A stretch of DNA of 64,000 nt, taken from positions 33,587,166 through 33,651,165 of the forward strand of contig JAJEKV010000003.1 in the NCBI GenBank assembly GCA_021234155.1, written 5' to 3'. The notes under the pieces are model-generated. The model made no database searches, was not told the origin of the DNA, and saw nothing but the letters and a program-made list of their open reading frames with translations. The DNA is from Isoetes taiwanensis. Lineage: Eukaryota > Streptophyta > Lycopodiopsida > Isoetales > Isoetaceae. Below are positions 48,246 to 60,145 of the stretch, piece after piece (position 1 is the first letter of the stretch; each line of letters begins with the position of its first letter). A program made the position numbers and the translations under genes.

Positions 48246-50439
48246 TTGTATTCTCTTTCTGCTATTATTATTTACATTATTTGAGAAGCTGTTGGCTAAT
48301 GCAATTTGCGAAATAACTTTATGCATGCATGAGCAGGCAATAGTGCCTGCAATAATGGTATTCCATCCCACCAATGAAGCTGTGCTATTCTAAACCATAG
48401 TATGCAGTAAAGCTTATCTACATTCTTAGAAAAGTCCTCGCTTTTTTGTTTTCATTACTACACCATTTTGTGATCTTCGGTTGTCTCTTCAATGATTGTT
48501 GAACTTGATGAATATATGCGAGTCAGTCGGACTTCAACAATCGTGCAAGATTTTGAAGCATCAAACTAATGGGTGCGCTTGCCCAAAGCATGGGTTGATT
48601 ATTCGGTGACTTGATTTCTGTTTTCAAGTTCTGATTTTATAGGTAAATATTTAGCCCAATCTATCTTGATTTTGCATAGCTTTGATTATGTTTCCTTTCT
48701 TCAAGTTAGAGTTTGAATTGTTAAATTTTGAGTTTGATGGTTGGCAGGTTGGATTGCAAGGGATCCAAAGGTTTTTGCCATCATTTAGCATATGTGGGAA
48801 AGACCTATATGTATGGACATGTACGTTGTGAGACTTGATCTTCGTTTATGCCACTCAAGACATCAATGAAGAAGCCTCAGAAGTTCAACAGGACACTTGA
48901 TTGATCACTTTTGCTGATTTCTACTGCTATTATGTTATCATGCTCCAAGAAATGCAAAAAATGTGCTTTATTTAATGAGTAAAGCCTTATCTTCACGTGT
49001 CTCTTCTTTTTCTTTGAATTTTGTTGTGAAGAAGTTTTAAGAGATGACGGAAATTACTTCTGGCATATGGAACACGCATCCTTATGCATTTATTCGCAAT
49101 TACTTATTTCTATCTTGCATATGTAGTGATGGAAAGGATTGTTCTTTGCAGAGGGGGATTTCTTCACAATAAGTCCAACAAGATATGGGTGGTTGAAGTT
49201 CATATCTGCTACTAAACTGTGTTACTAGAACTTGGAAACGTTCACAGTAATTCCAACATAAGTTTTGACTCTAGCATGGAATATGAGGTTGAAGGAGATA
49301 TAACGCTACTGAATTGATGTTTCTTTGGGATTTTTATCCTTCATTCTTGCTCGAATATTTTAATGTTGTCCCTTTTAGGATTGGTTGCCATCCGTATAGT
49401 GTGGACTCCATAATCTGTAAGCGCTCCAGCCTATTATTCTTTGCAATCTTGCTATTTTTGCACTTATTGCATTTTCTCTTCAATGTGCCAATCTTTGCAA
49501 TCTTGCCGACCTTGCATTTATTGAATTTTCTATTCTTCAATTATGCCATGTCATGCACTGTTCTACTTAGTAAGAATATTAAGTCCTACCTTCAGAATTT
49601 GACATGCCCTGACATTAGCCCGGCAACGCCGGGCACACGTCGAAAACCTATTAACACAATAATAGAATCTATTAACCCTATTAACCCTATTAACTATTAA
49701 CCCAATAAAAAAATCTATTAACCCTGTTGGTTGGTGTTCCCTGCTTTTCTTTTTTTCAGTGACCACCCGGGTGACCACCATTGAACTAAGAGGGACCATT
49801 GAACCATTGAACCCTAAACCTTCATGGAGCTCTACAGTCCTCTAGTCCTATGCAAAATTAGGAGGCTGAATGTAAATATAAGGTAGAGGGTAGGCTACAT
49901 TAGTGATATCCTGACGTAAAAATAAGGTTAAGGGTAGGGTCAATGGGGATTGGACTAGGCGTAAAAGTATGGAATCAGGTATTATTTTTCACAAACACCA
50001 GAGACTGTATACATAGGGGTTTCTATGGGGGGAGAGCCGTATACGGAGGGGTTTCTCCCGACCCCTGGAACGCACATGCCATATCCTCTTTACATAGAGG
50101 TGAACCCCCCGGGCTCTCGTGATGCAAAGAATTATAAGCAAGCAAGAAAGAACTAATTTAACTTACGCATCCAAGTAGCATTTTACTGCGAAACCTCACT
50201 CTTTGAGAAAAACTATGTATTAATATGACCAAATATGGAGGATGCAAATGCAGCAGTTTTTATGCTCTAAATTTAAGCCCTTTAAAGTAGCTTTCTCCCT
50301 TTAGTGCATTAATATTTACTGTTCACTGTTCACGTATGTAGCAAGATCAGTCACCATTTAATTATAAGAACAACCAACCCCACTAGTCCTAGAACATGTA
50401 TGTCTAGAATTCTAGATTGCCCAGAGCCACACTATGTAT
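48246..50439. other. no gene; short repeat patches
   Basis: Holds a CTATTAACC minisatellite-like patch at about 49645-49725 and a CCGTATACGG palindrome near 50038. No coding signal is convincing. Confidence 0.45.
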
Positions 50440-50515
50440 AGACCCGTCCTGTGGCCCACTATAGAGTCCCCACGGATGTTAAAATGATATCTATTTATCT
50501 ATCTATCTCTTCAAA
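50440..50515 (+). mobile_element. LINE-type 3' end with (TATC)n tail
   Basis: CCCCACGGATGTTAAAATGA is followed by TATCTATTTATCTATCTATC. The word order matches the ends at 53040 and 53160. Confidence 0.55.
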
Positions 50516-50524
50516 TATATTGTT

Positions 50525-50760
50525 TCTATTGTGCAAATAAATTCTTTTTTTCTTTTTTTGAAGGCAAGATATTTTTATTTATAATAGATATGGTATACAA
50601 CCTTATTAATAAGCCTCTTAATAGGCTAGATTGGAAAAATTTGCACCACACCCAAAAGACAGGTGAGAATAGAATAGAATAGAACAGAATAGAGTTTTTA
50701 TCATCCACTCCACGGAGACCAATTGGCCTATGGGGCCCAAATAGGAGGCGCGGCAAGCGT
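50525..50760 (-). mobile_element. two adjoining minus-strand retroelement 3' ends
   Basis: A T-rich run at 50545-50560 followed by GGTATACAACCTT resembles the end at 10470. Next to it, repeated AATAG units (50670-50695) precede a minus-strand copy of GACCAATTGG...CCACGGAG (50705-50735), the same terminal consensus as at 24250. One seems to have inserted at or beside the other. Confidence 0.5.
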
Positions 50761-52369
50761 ATTACTGTCCGGGTTAAAAAAAAACCCCCTCCCTGCCCTA
50801 AAGGGTTGTTTGGGGGAAACATCGTGACAGGAATAGGTTTGCTGTCAAACTGTACAAATACAAATACAAATATATATATATCATGGGGGACAGAAATATG
50901 TACATGTATCAGGTAAGTGGCCAAGGACCGAGCTGATCTCGGCGATCCATGATCTCTTGAATGTGAGGCACTAACTAACTTAGTACTAAAACTAGAGAAG
51001 CTCTACATCTTCTTTGTGACATCTGATACTATTAGCGGACTCACGTCCAAGCTTCTTCCCAACATGCAGCAAATACTAAAGGAGCAGGTCTACATTCTTT
51101 CTACCCATTAGCTGCATCTCACTCCTCCCTCAAAAATCCCTTATGGTTTAAATAGAATTAAGCCCTGAATAGCCTAGATTGGGAGCTAAACTAGGTGCAT
51201 GTTCTTCCAATTCAAATGAAAACCAAAGGACCCTGGACCCTGCAGGAACTGAGGCCATCTGAAGCTCCTACTCCGAAAGATGCAAGCGCAAAAAGAGTTG
51301 AGGTAGCAAACTTCATCCCGCATGCTAACTTAAACCTAGACTACCATCCTCCATAGAAGTACTAGAAGAGGCTACGCACTCTGTCTTCCTGCTATGCAAG
51401 GATTCTCACAGTGGTTTGCTTGCTCCTCTTTACAATGCCTAAGATGCATAAGGATGCAGACCCTCTAACTCTGTATTCCCTAGTATTAGCAAAGAGTCGC
51501 CTACTGCTAGCATAGACTGTAATCTCAAAACACAAAAATGAAAATGGAAGCTCGGTTTCTTCTTTTGTCATGATCCATCACAGAAGACGTAGCAATGAAG
51601 CAGCGGCAATACCCATCACCAATACCTCTTGTAATGGCTCTAGATAACACAAAAACAAGACAGCTCTTCCACCTTTTCTGGAGATGATGGATTCTTATAA
51701 CTATACAACTTGCATTTCAAATAATTGCTTAAGCTATTCATGGACAACAAATAAACTAGGAAAATAAGTTTACAATGCATGGATTTGAAAAAGACATTGC
51801 TATGCGAAAATAAAAAAGCAAGTAAAGCTTTTGCTTGATTTGAAGTGATTAACTAATTTGATAGAGCTACTGAGTGCTTTCTAGGTTGTAATAAAATTTG
51901 AATTCTCTTATTCTTATTTTTTCTGGAATGACCACGGAAAAAATTTTAGGAGGAAGAAGCTTCCCAAACGCTAGCCTCAATTTAGGAAAAGAAAAACCCA
52001 CATAGACCACTTACATTGGAATCCTCATTTATAAAGTTTGACCAGATTTGGGAACGATTTAGTCTACATTCGGCATTGCAAAGCAAATAAGGCATTTTAA
52101 CCTCTTCTTTATGCAATAGCTCTTGTCGATTGACATTGAATCCCAATACAATTTCCCTTCTTGTTTTCTGCGTATATCCTCCTCATTTTTTTCTTCTTCT
52201 TATCCTATCCTCGAAAGTTCAAGGTAATCCAAAGCAATGTGACCAATACATTTATATTTGTTAGAGGTTCACCTTTGTATTCATTCATTCTAGGTCTTGT
52301 TGCATGTTCTTACAACTATCGTAGTTCTTTCAAGTGCACTGTCATGTCTAAGGTCACAGGTTCAACGCC
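50761..52369. other. non-coding, retroelement-like composition
   Basis: The part from 50940 to 51700 has CTACTAG/CTTCTTC-like words similar to 10600-11800 and probably belongs to the same retrosequence family. The rest is AT-rich without a recognisable feature. Confidence 0.35.
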
Positions 52370-52891
52370 TTGTTGTGGAAGTGGCCATGCACTGTTCTAA
52401 AGACCGAGGTACATGAGGGGACGGATACACAGCAGGAGGAGGGGCCACGCCATTTGGTTGCAGAACCAGCCTCAGACGCACAAGACCGAGCTTTGAATTT
52501 ACGTATCATAGAGGTAGAGGAGACAAACATTGAGGGGCAGACGGATTTGGAGGTCGCTAAGCAATTCTTCTGTGGGGTTATGCATGTCCCAGCTGTTGGA
52601 CTGGTGTCTGCAGCTAGGGTGGGGGCTGCGCGTCCTGATCGACCTCGACATTTTCTAATTCGCTTTCGGGATGGGTTGGGTCGTCTCGGTGTTCTTCAGC
52701 ACGGAAATCATTTGAGGGGCACTACTTTTTCATTACAGGAAGATCTTTCTCCCATGCAGCTATGCAATCGCCGGAATGAGTTGTGCAAGGTTAGGGAAGC
52801 CCGTCAACACAAGAAATGGGCGGTATACCGAGGAGGAGCAGCAATTATCCTAGACCATTGGCCTTCTAATCCGTGGACAGGCTATGTTTAG
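52370..52891 (+). CDS. LINE ORF1 protein, RRM-like and C-terminal domains
   Basis: The 173-codon frame includes NLRIIEVEETNIEGQTDLEV with a second strand block FLIRFRDGLGRLGVLQHGNH, giving an RRM-like core. It then has TTFSLQEDLSPMQLCNRRNE and KKWAVYRGGAAIILDHWPSN, the C-terminal RNA-binding domain of L1-type ORF1 proteins. The frame is open from 52370 but the N-terminal coiled coil is missing or unrecognised. It ends at 52891 and is followed by a non-coding tail, not by ORF2. Confidence 0.7.
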   Translation: MLWKWPCTVLKTEVHEGTDTQQEEGPRHLVAEPASDAQDRALNLRIIEVEETNIEGQTDLEVAKQFFCGVMHVPAVGLVSAARVGAARPDRPRHFLIRFRDGLGRLGVLQHGNHLRGTTFSLQEDLSPMQLCNRRNELCKVREARQHKKWAVYRGGAAIILDHWPSNPWTGYV

Positions 52892-53105
52892 GGTCTCTCA
52901 GCAGTAGCAGTACCATATTATGAGAACAAATAGCTTTCATTTGGTTTGGGCGCTTGCCCTCAGCATGTATATATACTAATTTAGGCTTCTGCGATGGGGC
53001 TTTGTCCCCGAGCTCTTGTTTGGGCTTACACCCCTCTTTCATGTACTGGTCCCATAACCCGATTGGGTTTCCGTGGACGTTAAAAATCTTCTTCTTCTTC
53101 TTCTC
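52892..53105 (+). mobile_element. LINE 3' UTR with (CTT)n tail
   Basis: Ends GGTCCCATAACCCGATTGGG, TTTCCGTGGACGTTAAAAAT, then five CTT units. It starts straight after the ORF1 stop, with no endonuclease or RT in between. Confidence 0.65.
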
Positions 53106-53129
53106 TAAAGTTGGTGGGGGAAGGACCCA

Positions 53130-53228
53130 CTTCAACCATGTACAATGGTGGGGGCAAGATGCTTCTGGGTGTTTTGTATATTGTCTGGCTTCTCATAGAC
53201 ATTAAAATACTATCTATCTATCTATCTT
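53130..53228 (+). mobile_element. LINE-type 3' end with (CTAT)n tail
   Basis: GGTGGGGGCAAGATGCTTCT, then CTTCTCATAGACATTAAAAT and CTATCTATCTATC. GGTGGGGGCAAG...CATCTGGGTGTG near 58661 matches its first part. Confidence 0.55.
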
Positions 53229-55642
53229 CTCGGTTCCTGATTTCTTATACAAATATATTAGTTGGGCTTCGTCTTTCTAAGTTTTCTAATGAAGGTTTTT
53301 GCATACAACATAATCTCTTGGAAAAATTGATCCTTCCTATTAGTCGAGACTCCTCAATGCAAGAAATTTGCACAACATTTACGTGGTATTGTATTGTAAA
53401 AAAACTTAACGTCAAGAATACCTGAGGTCACATGACATTGAGTACAAGGTGTGAGCACAGCTACACCCAGCTTTGTATTTTAACTATTGGATGGGCGACT
53501 TTTATTAGTCACAGAGTCCAACAGAAGTGGTTGAAAAAAACCCAAATTTTTAACTTAGAAAAAACCACTCCTTCTTTTACTGTATACCCGTAATGCTACC
53601 TTATGGAGCCAGTTCCAAACCTTCTCCATCGGTGATATTTTGCATTCTCTGAAGCAAATTTTACACAATCCATTATTTGATTTTTTACATAGTCCATCAT
53701 TTGATTTTTTGCCTTCCAATTTGTCTGCTCCTATTCCGAAAGTTTGCTACCTCATCTTATGAAAGTTTGCTACCTCATCTTGGTTGGCTTGGATTCTGTA
53801 ACACAATCCCTTGCACCTTCTCCGGCATCCTATGATACTTTCACTATCAATTCTTATACTAAGCATCAGATGCTAATACCTTATACCTGAGCCATTTAGC
53901 ACTATAGGTAGCAACAATTTTGAAGATATTTAGCATTGTGCTTGTGGAGATTGACGTATAAAACACACAATTCTCACCTTTCTCAGCTTCTTTAACAAAG
54001 GTCGATGGACATCAGCAAAAAGTACGTCGAAAAGGAATTAACATGTCTAGTTAGAGAATAATAGACTTTTCATTTGTTTAGAAGCATCTCCATCAACTAC
54101 AGTATCAACATTAACAGAAAAAAAAAAAAAAGTAAAGAATGGCAAACGGATGACAATAGTCCTCTTGAACTCCCAAATGGCATGGCACCCATAAACACTA
54201 TAATAGAGAGTTCTCACACAACTATAAAAACAAACATACCTGTACCAGTACTCATGCTCTAAATACTATACCAATAATTCACTAAATTTTGGAAAGTGAC
54301 AAAGAGATCCACGAGAAGACATTAATATGCACATCAGCTTAGATTTGCAAATTCTTGAGACTGTAAATACTTCCACCCAAATACAGTCATCAGATAACTT
54401 ACCAACAAGCTTGATGGATATAAAACCAACAAGCCACTCTGCTCCTCGTTTAACAAATCCAGTAAAATCTTTAGCAAACGCTGGGTTCTACATGAGCCGC
54501 CTGATAATAACAATTTTATTATTGTTCAAAACATTAATTACGATCCATTGGATTCCCTTTCAGGGGCTGTATTTAACTTCTACATGGTCATATTTAATGT
54601 TTCATTTCTGAGCTTGATGACTAAAATAAACTCCTGCTTATGTAGCTTACGTGCCAATGAAATGAGCCAAAAGCATATATAGAAAACTTCCAAATTGCAT
54701 GCCGTAACATCTCTTCGGATACATTCTCTCCTCTGGAACTCAAGGCATTGAGCTGCTAAAGCCATGTCCTATCTATATCTAAAAAGGCAAAGCTGCTATA
54801 TTTACAAAAGCAAAGATCTCATTGAACCAGACTAAGAAAATGCCCTTACAGCATTGAAATGTCAGTAAACCAGCATTTGATATACTGTGCTTGGGGGTAT
54901 TGAGGAACTGCAACAACATACTGATCTGAAGTGACGTTATAATTAAAACTCCTGAATTAAGTGTTCTTGAATTTTGCCGAGCTGTTCAGTTACCGAGACT
55001 TCGAAGACTGAGAGTTAATTCAACTCTCGGTAAAATTCAAGACTGAATTTGAAGACTAATGTCCTGTTTCAACTCTCAGGTACGATGTCTGCTATATCCT
55101 GTAGAATAATGATCTGACTTAAGTCTCAGCTGCTATATACCTTTCAACTAAGCCAACAAATTACTGAATGCCACATTCATCCTCAACAGGAGATGTTGAT
55201 ATGGGACTGTTACGTACCTGTCAGAATTCAACATCTTGAAAAGCACACGCTCTACCGCACATGCTCTACCCCACTTGCTATATTCAAGTCCATCAGCACC
55301 ATTTCTGTCACAATAATTGGTTTGCAATATAAGCATCAGATACATAGCTGCAAGCAAAACGCAATAATTCATAAAATGTAGTCCTTTCTGTCTTAGAGAA
55401 AAAGTATAGGGATACCATGTCTAATACCAACAGCAACTGAAGAAAAATCATATGGAAAGACAGCAGAGTTTATTTGGTAGACAGAAACAAACTTAGAGAG
55501 AAGAGGAACTTACACTTTTTGCTAGACAACCCTGCTCAAAAGCTCTTCGTCCTTCTCGTCTGCGGCCCGAATAATGCATCATAGGAGCTCCTTCTTTTCT
55601 AAACTTCCCAAAGTTCTAGACATCAATGCTCCAACTATGCGT
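53229..55642. other. no gene; downstream of the PPR gene
   Basis: A short duplication GAAAGTTTGCTACCTCATCTT occurs at about 53737-53782. Minus-strand DNA just below 55642 could hold 3' UTR and its introns, but no exon can be defined. Confidence 0.4.
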
Positions 55643-57658
55643 TCAATCAAAATGGATCCAATGTCCTTCCCCATAGCCCATGGTCTCCATCATTTTCTTG
55701 AAGTCCATTTTTCTGCCAACCCTTGCATAAAGGTTGGACAGTAAAATAAAGGCTGCTCCGTAATGAGGCTCTGCAGTAAGAAGCTTTGAAACAGCCCATT
55801 CACCTAGTATTAGATCACCATAAATTCCACACGCGCCAAGGAAGGCTGTCCAGACCACAAGATCAGGGGCACATGGCATAGACTCAAGAACATCCTTGGC
55901 CTCATGCAAGCATCCTGCACGAGCAATGAGGTCGATCATGCATGCATAGTGTTCAGCTTCTGGACAAAAACCATAAACGTGACTCATATAATGGAATGTG
56001 TGAAGGGCTTCGTCAAAATAGCCTGCATGATTACATGCAACAAGCATAGATATGAATGTGACATTATCTGGTTTTTGTGCTTCATGTTGCATCTCCTTGA
56101 AAAGATTGATTACCTCTATACTTTTTCCATGCTGAGCATATCCTGAAATTAAAGCATTCCATGAAACTATATCCCGTCTTACCATTTTCTTAAATACCAG
56201 ATGAGCATTTGCAAGGCTCCCACACTTAGCATAAGTGCCCACAAGAGTATTTCCAACAAGGACATCTGACTGTAGCCCAAATCTCGGGAGATCCATATGC
56301 ACATGTTTCCCCCACTCTAGAGCACCTATGTTCCCACATGCAGTCAAAATTGCAACACACATAATTTTGTCTGGTATTAAGCCATAGGATTGGACATGTT
56401 CAAAGAGGATAAGTGCATGATTCTCTTTCCCACTTTCAATATACCCCGCAATCACCGAAGTCCATGAAACTATATCTCTTACTTGCAATCTATCAAATAG
56501 CTGCTGAGCATATTCAATACTTCCGCACTTTGCATATACTCCAACAATAGTATTTCCCATGGCACCATCTGAGACAAAGCCATCCTTTAGTTGATGAGCA
56601 TGAATGCACTTCAACCATGCAAAAGCTCCAGAATTTGCACATGTTGTGAACACACTAATGTATGCAACTTTATCTAGCTTCCATCCTTGCTGATTCATGT
56701 TGTCTAACACCTCAATAACCTCATGCCCATCCCCATGTTCGGCATATATTGATATCAACGCTGTCCAAGTAACCAAATTTCTCACAGGCATCCTATTAAA
56801 GATATCGCAGGCACCTCCAATGTCTCCACATTTAGCATACATACTCACAAGGTTACTTCCAACAAAAATGTCCCTTGACATGCCATCTCTTATAAGATGA
56901 GCATGAACATGTTTTCCCCATCCCAAATCTCCCTTAATGATGCATGCGCTTAAAACGCTAGCATATGTGACTTTATCTGCTATGAAACTATTATCCTGCA
57001 ACTTACAAAACATCCTAAGAGCCTCATTTGCTTTATCATGCTCAACATAGCCTGAGATCATAAGCGTGTAAGAAATTATATTGTGCTGATGCAGACCATC
57101 AAACACTTGACGGGCGTCTTCAATGGTTCCACATTTCAAATATAAGGCAACAAGGTTACTTCCCACAAAGACATCCACCTGCTCTGCACTTTGAATGAGC
57201 TTCGCATGGATGTGTTTGCCCATCTCTAACACCTTTGCTATGCCACAAGCATTGAGGACACCAGCATACGTCACCCTGTTGGGACTCAAGCCTTGCTGTT
57301 GCATTTGTTCAAAGAGTTTGATGGCCTCGTGAAGCTTCCCATGTTGTGCAAACTGGGAGATGGCTGCATTCCAGGATACAATGTCTTTTGTGGGCATTCT
57401 TTCAAAAAGCTGAAAGGCATCAACAATGCTGCCAGATGATGCATACATGCCAAAAAGGGCATTTCCAACAAAGATATTGACTTCCACCTCAGATCCTACC
57501 AGATGAGCATGGATATGCTTGCCCCATTCTAAGGATCTGGAGTTGGAAAATGCAGTCAAAATACTCACATATGTGACTACCTTTTGTCTAACACCATGCT
57601 GTCGTATTTCTATGAATAGCTTACAAGCTTCGCCAATGGATAGTTTTGGAGCTACCAT
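55643..57658 (-). CDS. PLS-type PPR protein, 671 residues, intact
   Basis: One unbroken frame from ATG at 57658 to TGA at 55643. It holds five P-L-S cycles: L motifs like RVTYAGVLNACGIAKVLEMG, S motifs like IFVGSNLVSMYAKCGDIGGA and P motifs like IVSWNALISGYAQHGKSIEV. Then come an L2/S2 pair (NVTFISMLVACNHAGYFDEA; HYACMIDLIARAGCLHEAKD), E1 (VWTAFLGACGIYGDLILGEW) and an E2 ending at GYGEGHWIHFD. No DYW deaminase follows, so if it is an editing factor it needs a partner supplying one. Such proteins act in plastids or mitochondria. The start lies inside a P motif with no targeting peptide, so an upstream exon may be missing; the region before 57658 shows none clearly. No stops or frameshifts, unlike the other PPR copies here. 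Confidence 0.9.
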   Translation of the reverse strand: MVAPKLSIGEACKLFIEIRQHGVRQKVVTYVSILTAFSNSRSLEWGKHIHAHLVGSEVEVNIFVGNALFGMYASSGSIVDAFQLFERMPTKDIVSWNAAISQFAQHGKLHEAIKLFEQMQQQGLSPNRVTYAGVLNACGIAKVLEMGKHIHAKLIQSAEQVDVFVGSNLVALYLKCGTIEDARQVFDGLHQHNIISYTLMISGYVEHDKANEALRMFCKLQDNSFIADKVTYASVLSACIIKGDLGWGKHVHAHLIRDGMSRDIFVGSNLVSMYAKCGDIGGACDIFNRMPVRNLVTWTALISIYAEHGDGHEVIEVLDNMNQQGWKLDKVAYISVFTTCANSGAFAWLKCIHAHQLKDGFVSDGAMGNTIVGVYAKCGSIEYAQQLFDRLQVRDIVSWTSVIAGYIESGKENHALILFEHVQSYGLIPDKIMCVAILTACGNIGALEWGKHVHMDLPRFGLQSDVLVGNTLVGTYAKCGSLANAHLVFKKMVRRDIVSWNALISGYAQHGKSIEVINLFKEMQHEAQKPDNVTFISMLVACNHAGYFDEALHTFHYMSHVYGFCPEAEHYACMIDLIARAGCLHEAKDVLESMPCAPDLVVWTAFLGACGIYGDLILGEWAVSKLLTAEPHYGAAFILLSNLYARVGRKMDFKKMMETMGYGEGHWIHFD

Positions 57659-58231
57659 TGTAACTTTTTATCCCAAACAATAGGACCATAGGGCATACTT
57701 CTAGAGCTTTATTTCCAACTATTAGGAAGAAAAAAGGATGCACACATGCAATGGCATTGCAGAGACATAATAAACTTTGCAAAGGCAGTAATCAATTGAC
57801 GTACAGCTGCTCTCGCATTCATAACCCATATTTCCCTTCAAGATATATCCGCAGAAAGTGTTAAAAATTTTGTATCTTTAGTGATTGCATCAGGCCGAAG
57901 TGTACAAGATGAAATGGGTTGAATTGGCCTTGCTGTTGTGTTTGGTGTACAATATTCTTCCTGGCCCAGTTATTCAACTTATAGATAACAAACATTCATG
58001 ACTATACCTGATATGTTGCTTGATCTAGGAGTAACCACCACGACTACAGGCCCTCTGAGAAAGGAAAGACAGCTGCTATTAGCATGAGGTTTGCTATGCA
58101 ACGACAAGTAATATGTCATCAAATCTAAGGATGCGAGTTAGTGCATTATTTACACATATGATCTAAAAGCATAGAGCTGAAAGAGCTCCAACAGATTGAT
58201 GACAAATTTAAACTTAACCATTTAAGAAGGT
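57659..58231. other. upstream region of the PPR gene
   Basis: AT-rich leader. A missing 5' exon would have to lie here or further right; no targeting-peptide-like frame joined to a donor was found. Confidence 0.35.
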
Positions 58232-58450
58232 CTAAGCCATTGGTATCGTGCCCACATTCGAAAGCTTCTTGAAATTACAGTGAACATCGATGCCACTATG
58301 AGGGACATTAACGATGCTCTTCAACAAACTTACAACATTTCCAAGCCCTGAATTATCAAACTTATTAAAGACGGGCAAGTCTGGTCTGCATTCATGGGTA
58401 GTGTCCAAGATTCTCTGGCCTTCGGGTGCTAATGGCACATGTTCTGGTCG
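58232..58450 (-). CDS. possible terminal exon, unidentified
   Basis: After an ACTATCACAG acceptor the minus strand reads RPEHVPLAPEGQRILDTTHE, then PDLPVFNKFDNSGLGNVVSL, IVNVPHSGIDVHCNFKKLSN and GTIPMA before a TAG. It looks like real protein, but no family or partner exon was recognised. Confidence 0.3.
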   Translation of the reverse strand, partial: RPEHVPLAPEGQRILDTTHECRPDLPVFNKFDNSGLGNVVSLLKSIVNVPHSGIDVHCNFKKLSNVGTIPMA

Positions 58451-58691
58451 CTGTGATAGTAATATACATTGACATATAAAAGTTTTAATGTAGTTGCATG
58501 TAACATGTATCCGTTTTGTTCTAAAGGTAAGTTAAATATCAACTACCTACTGCAATTGGTGAGAAGTTTTATATTTGGCATGCTAGCCTATCTACTCTTT
58601 GATTGTACAGTTGCTTCTTTTTTTGCTTTTGATATTTCAGGCAACACTTCAGCCAGACTTTGGTGGGGGCAAGTCCCATCTGGGTGTGTTG

Positions 58692-58789
58692 TGTCCCATA
58701 AGCTTTTAAGTGAAGATGTTGCAGAATGTTTGTGCTCATGTGTCCCATAAGCTTTTGAGTGAAGATGTTGCAGAATGTTTGTGCTCATG
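58692..58789. repeat. 49 bp tandem duplication
   Basis: TGTCCCATAAGCTTTT...GTTTGTGCTCATG occurs at 58692-58740 and again at 58741-58789 with a single A/G difference. Confidence 0.92.
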
Positions 58790-59740
58790 ATAACTACATT
58801 GTAGTGCTTCTGTAAGATTTGAAGATGGTCATTTGTAAAAGCCGTACAATATGTGCGGCAAAATAAGATAATTGTGATTATAGCTCTTAATTATCTTATT
58901 TTGCCATAATAAGATATTTGTAAAGATAAATAATAATAATTATTTATGATATATGCATCTAAAGTGCCTCCTTCAACATTCCTAGAAGTTTGCTACCAAC
59001 TTCCAAACGATGGTCAACATATTGAGTTTTTATGCTGAGTTTTTGTTGAGACATTCATGCTAACTTGATCAAGTACCAGATAATTGTATTGCTCGATATT
59101 TTAACAAAACTTATTCTTGGCATAACAATGAAAACAAACCACTAGCTCTTCAAAGACTGATCATAAGAGAGCACTTATGATAGATAGGATTATTTGTTTC
59201 ACTTTACCGATGACATTGCGAGGTCTATCCTCGTGTATATAACAGTAATTCTTCACTCAACACATACTTTTTGTCAATAGACGCTTCTATCTATAATTGG
59301 TCACCCGTAGGGGACCATGATTCGATTGTGGGGTATAGTAAAATGGATCACATTTTCTAAATAATGGATCAACAATAATTGTTGTCTTAGTCTAGACCAT
59401 TGAATGAGGTGGGTGAATATCGTGGATTCATCTTAATCTTCCAATCTTAATCTATAAGTATAGCAAAAGTGGAGTAGGTCCTAACGTTCTCTTATAAGTC
59501 CATTAGGCAAGTGTTCAACACACAAAAGACTTGAGCTCCAGTTAGAAAACTTCGCATATTCAAAAGATGGTACAATTTGACAATTGCCAAGAGGTGGTCG
59601 TGCCATCTAAAAAAATCGAGCGCCCTTTCAAATAAGATAGTGAGTTCAAACCTATAGGCTTGAAAAAAGACCAAGGCCCTTAAAAATTGTTCTTGTCTTT
59701 GTGAGATGGCCTTGGAGTTGGATTGCTGAAGATCATTCCT
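58790..59740. other. AT-rich, no gene seen
   Basis: Includes an inverted AATTATCTTATTTTGC / GCAAAATAAGATAATT pair near 58858-58906. No coding signal. Confidence 0.4.
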
Positions 59741-60002
59741 ATTACAAGTAAATAACAATATAAAGCTGACTCACTTGAGGTGATACCTAATCCTATCAAT
59801 GCTAGTACTATAGAGAATGTTAAGATACCTCATCATAAGGAGAAAACCTATCCTATGTTAAAGTATGGTACTATGCTAACATTACAAGTAAATAACAGTA
59901 TAAAGCTGACTCACTTGAGGTGATACCTAAGCCTATCAGTGCCAGTACCATAGAGAATGTTAAGATACCTCATCATAAGGAGAAAACCTATCCTATGCTA
60001 AC
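59741..60002. repeat. 140 bp tandem duplication
   Basis: ATTACAAGTAAATAACA...GAGAAAACCTATCCTATG starts at 59741 and again at 59881, with about half a dozen differences. The second copy lacks the last 20 or so bases. Confidence 0.9.
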
Positions 60003-60059
60003 CCTTGAGTGGTAAAGTTTAGATAGAAGTATAGATCCACGGATGACTCTTGGAATTGC

Positions 60060-60145
60060 ACGCCGCAATTATAATGGGTAGAATAGAATAGATTAGAATA
60101 GTTATTACTATCTACTCGAAATCAACTGGTCTATGAGATGCACCT
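60060..60145 (-). mobile_element. LINE-type 3' end with (TTCTA)n tail
   Basis: On the minus strand CATAGACCAGTTGATTTCGA is followed by a TAGTAATAA block and ATTCTAATCTATTCTATTC. It is a diverged version of the terminal consensus at 24250 and 53040. Confidence 0.45.

Noticed and set aside
49645-49725. Telomere-like CTATTAACCC repeats
   Set aside because: The unit is not the plant TTTAGGG repeat and the patch is short and irregular; no internal telomere claim is made.
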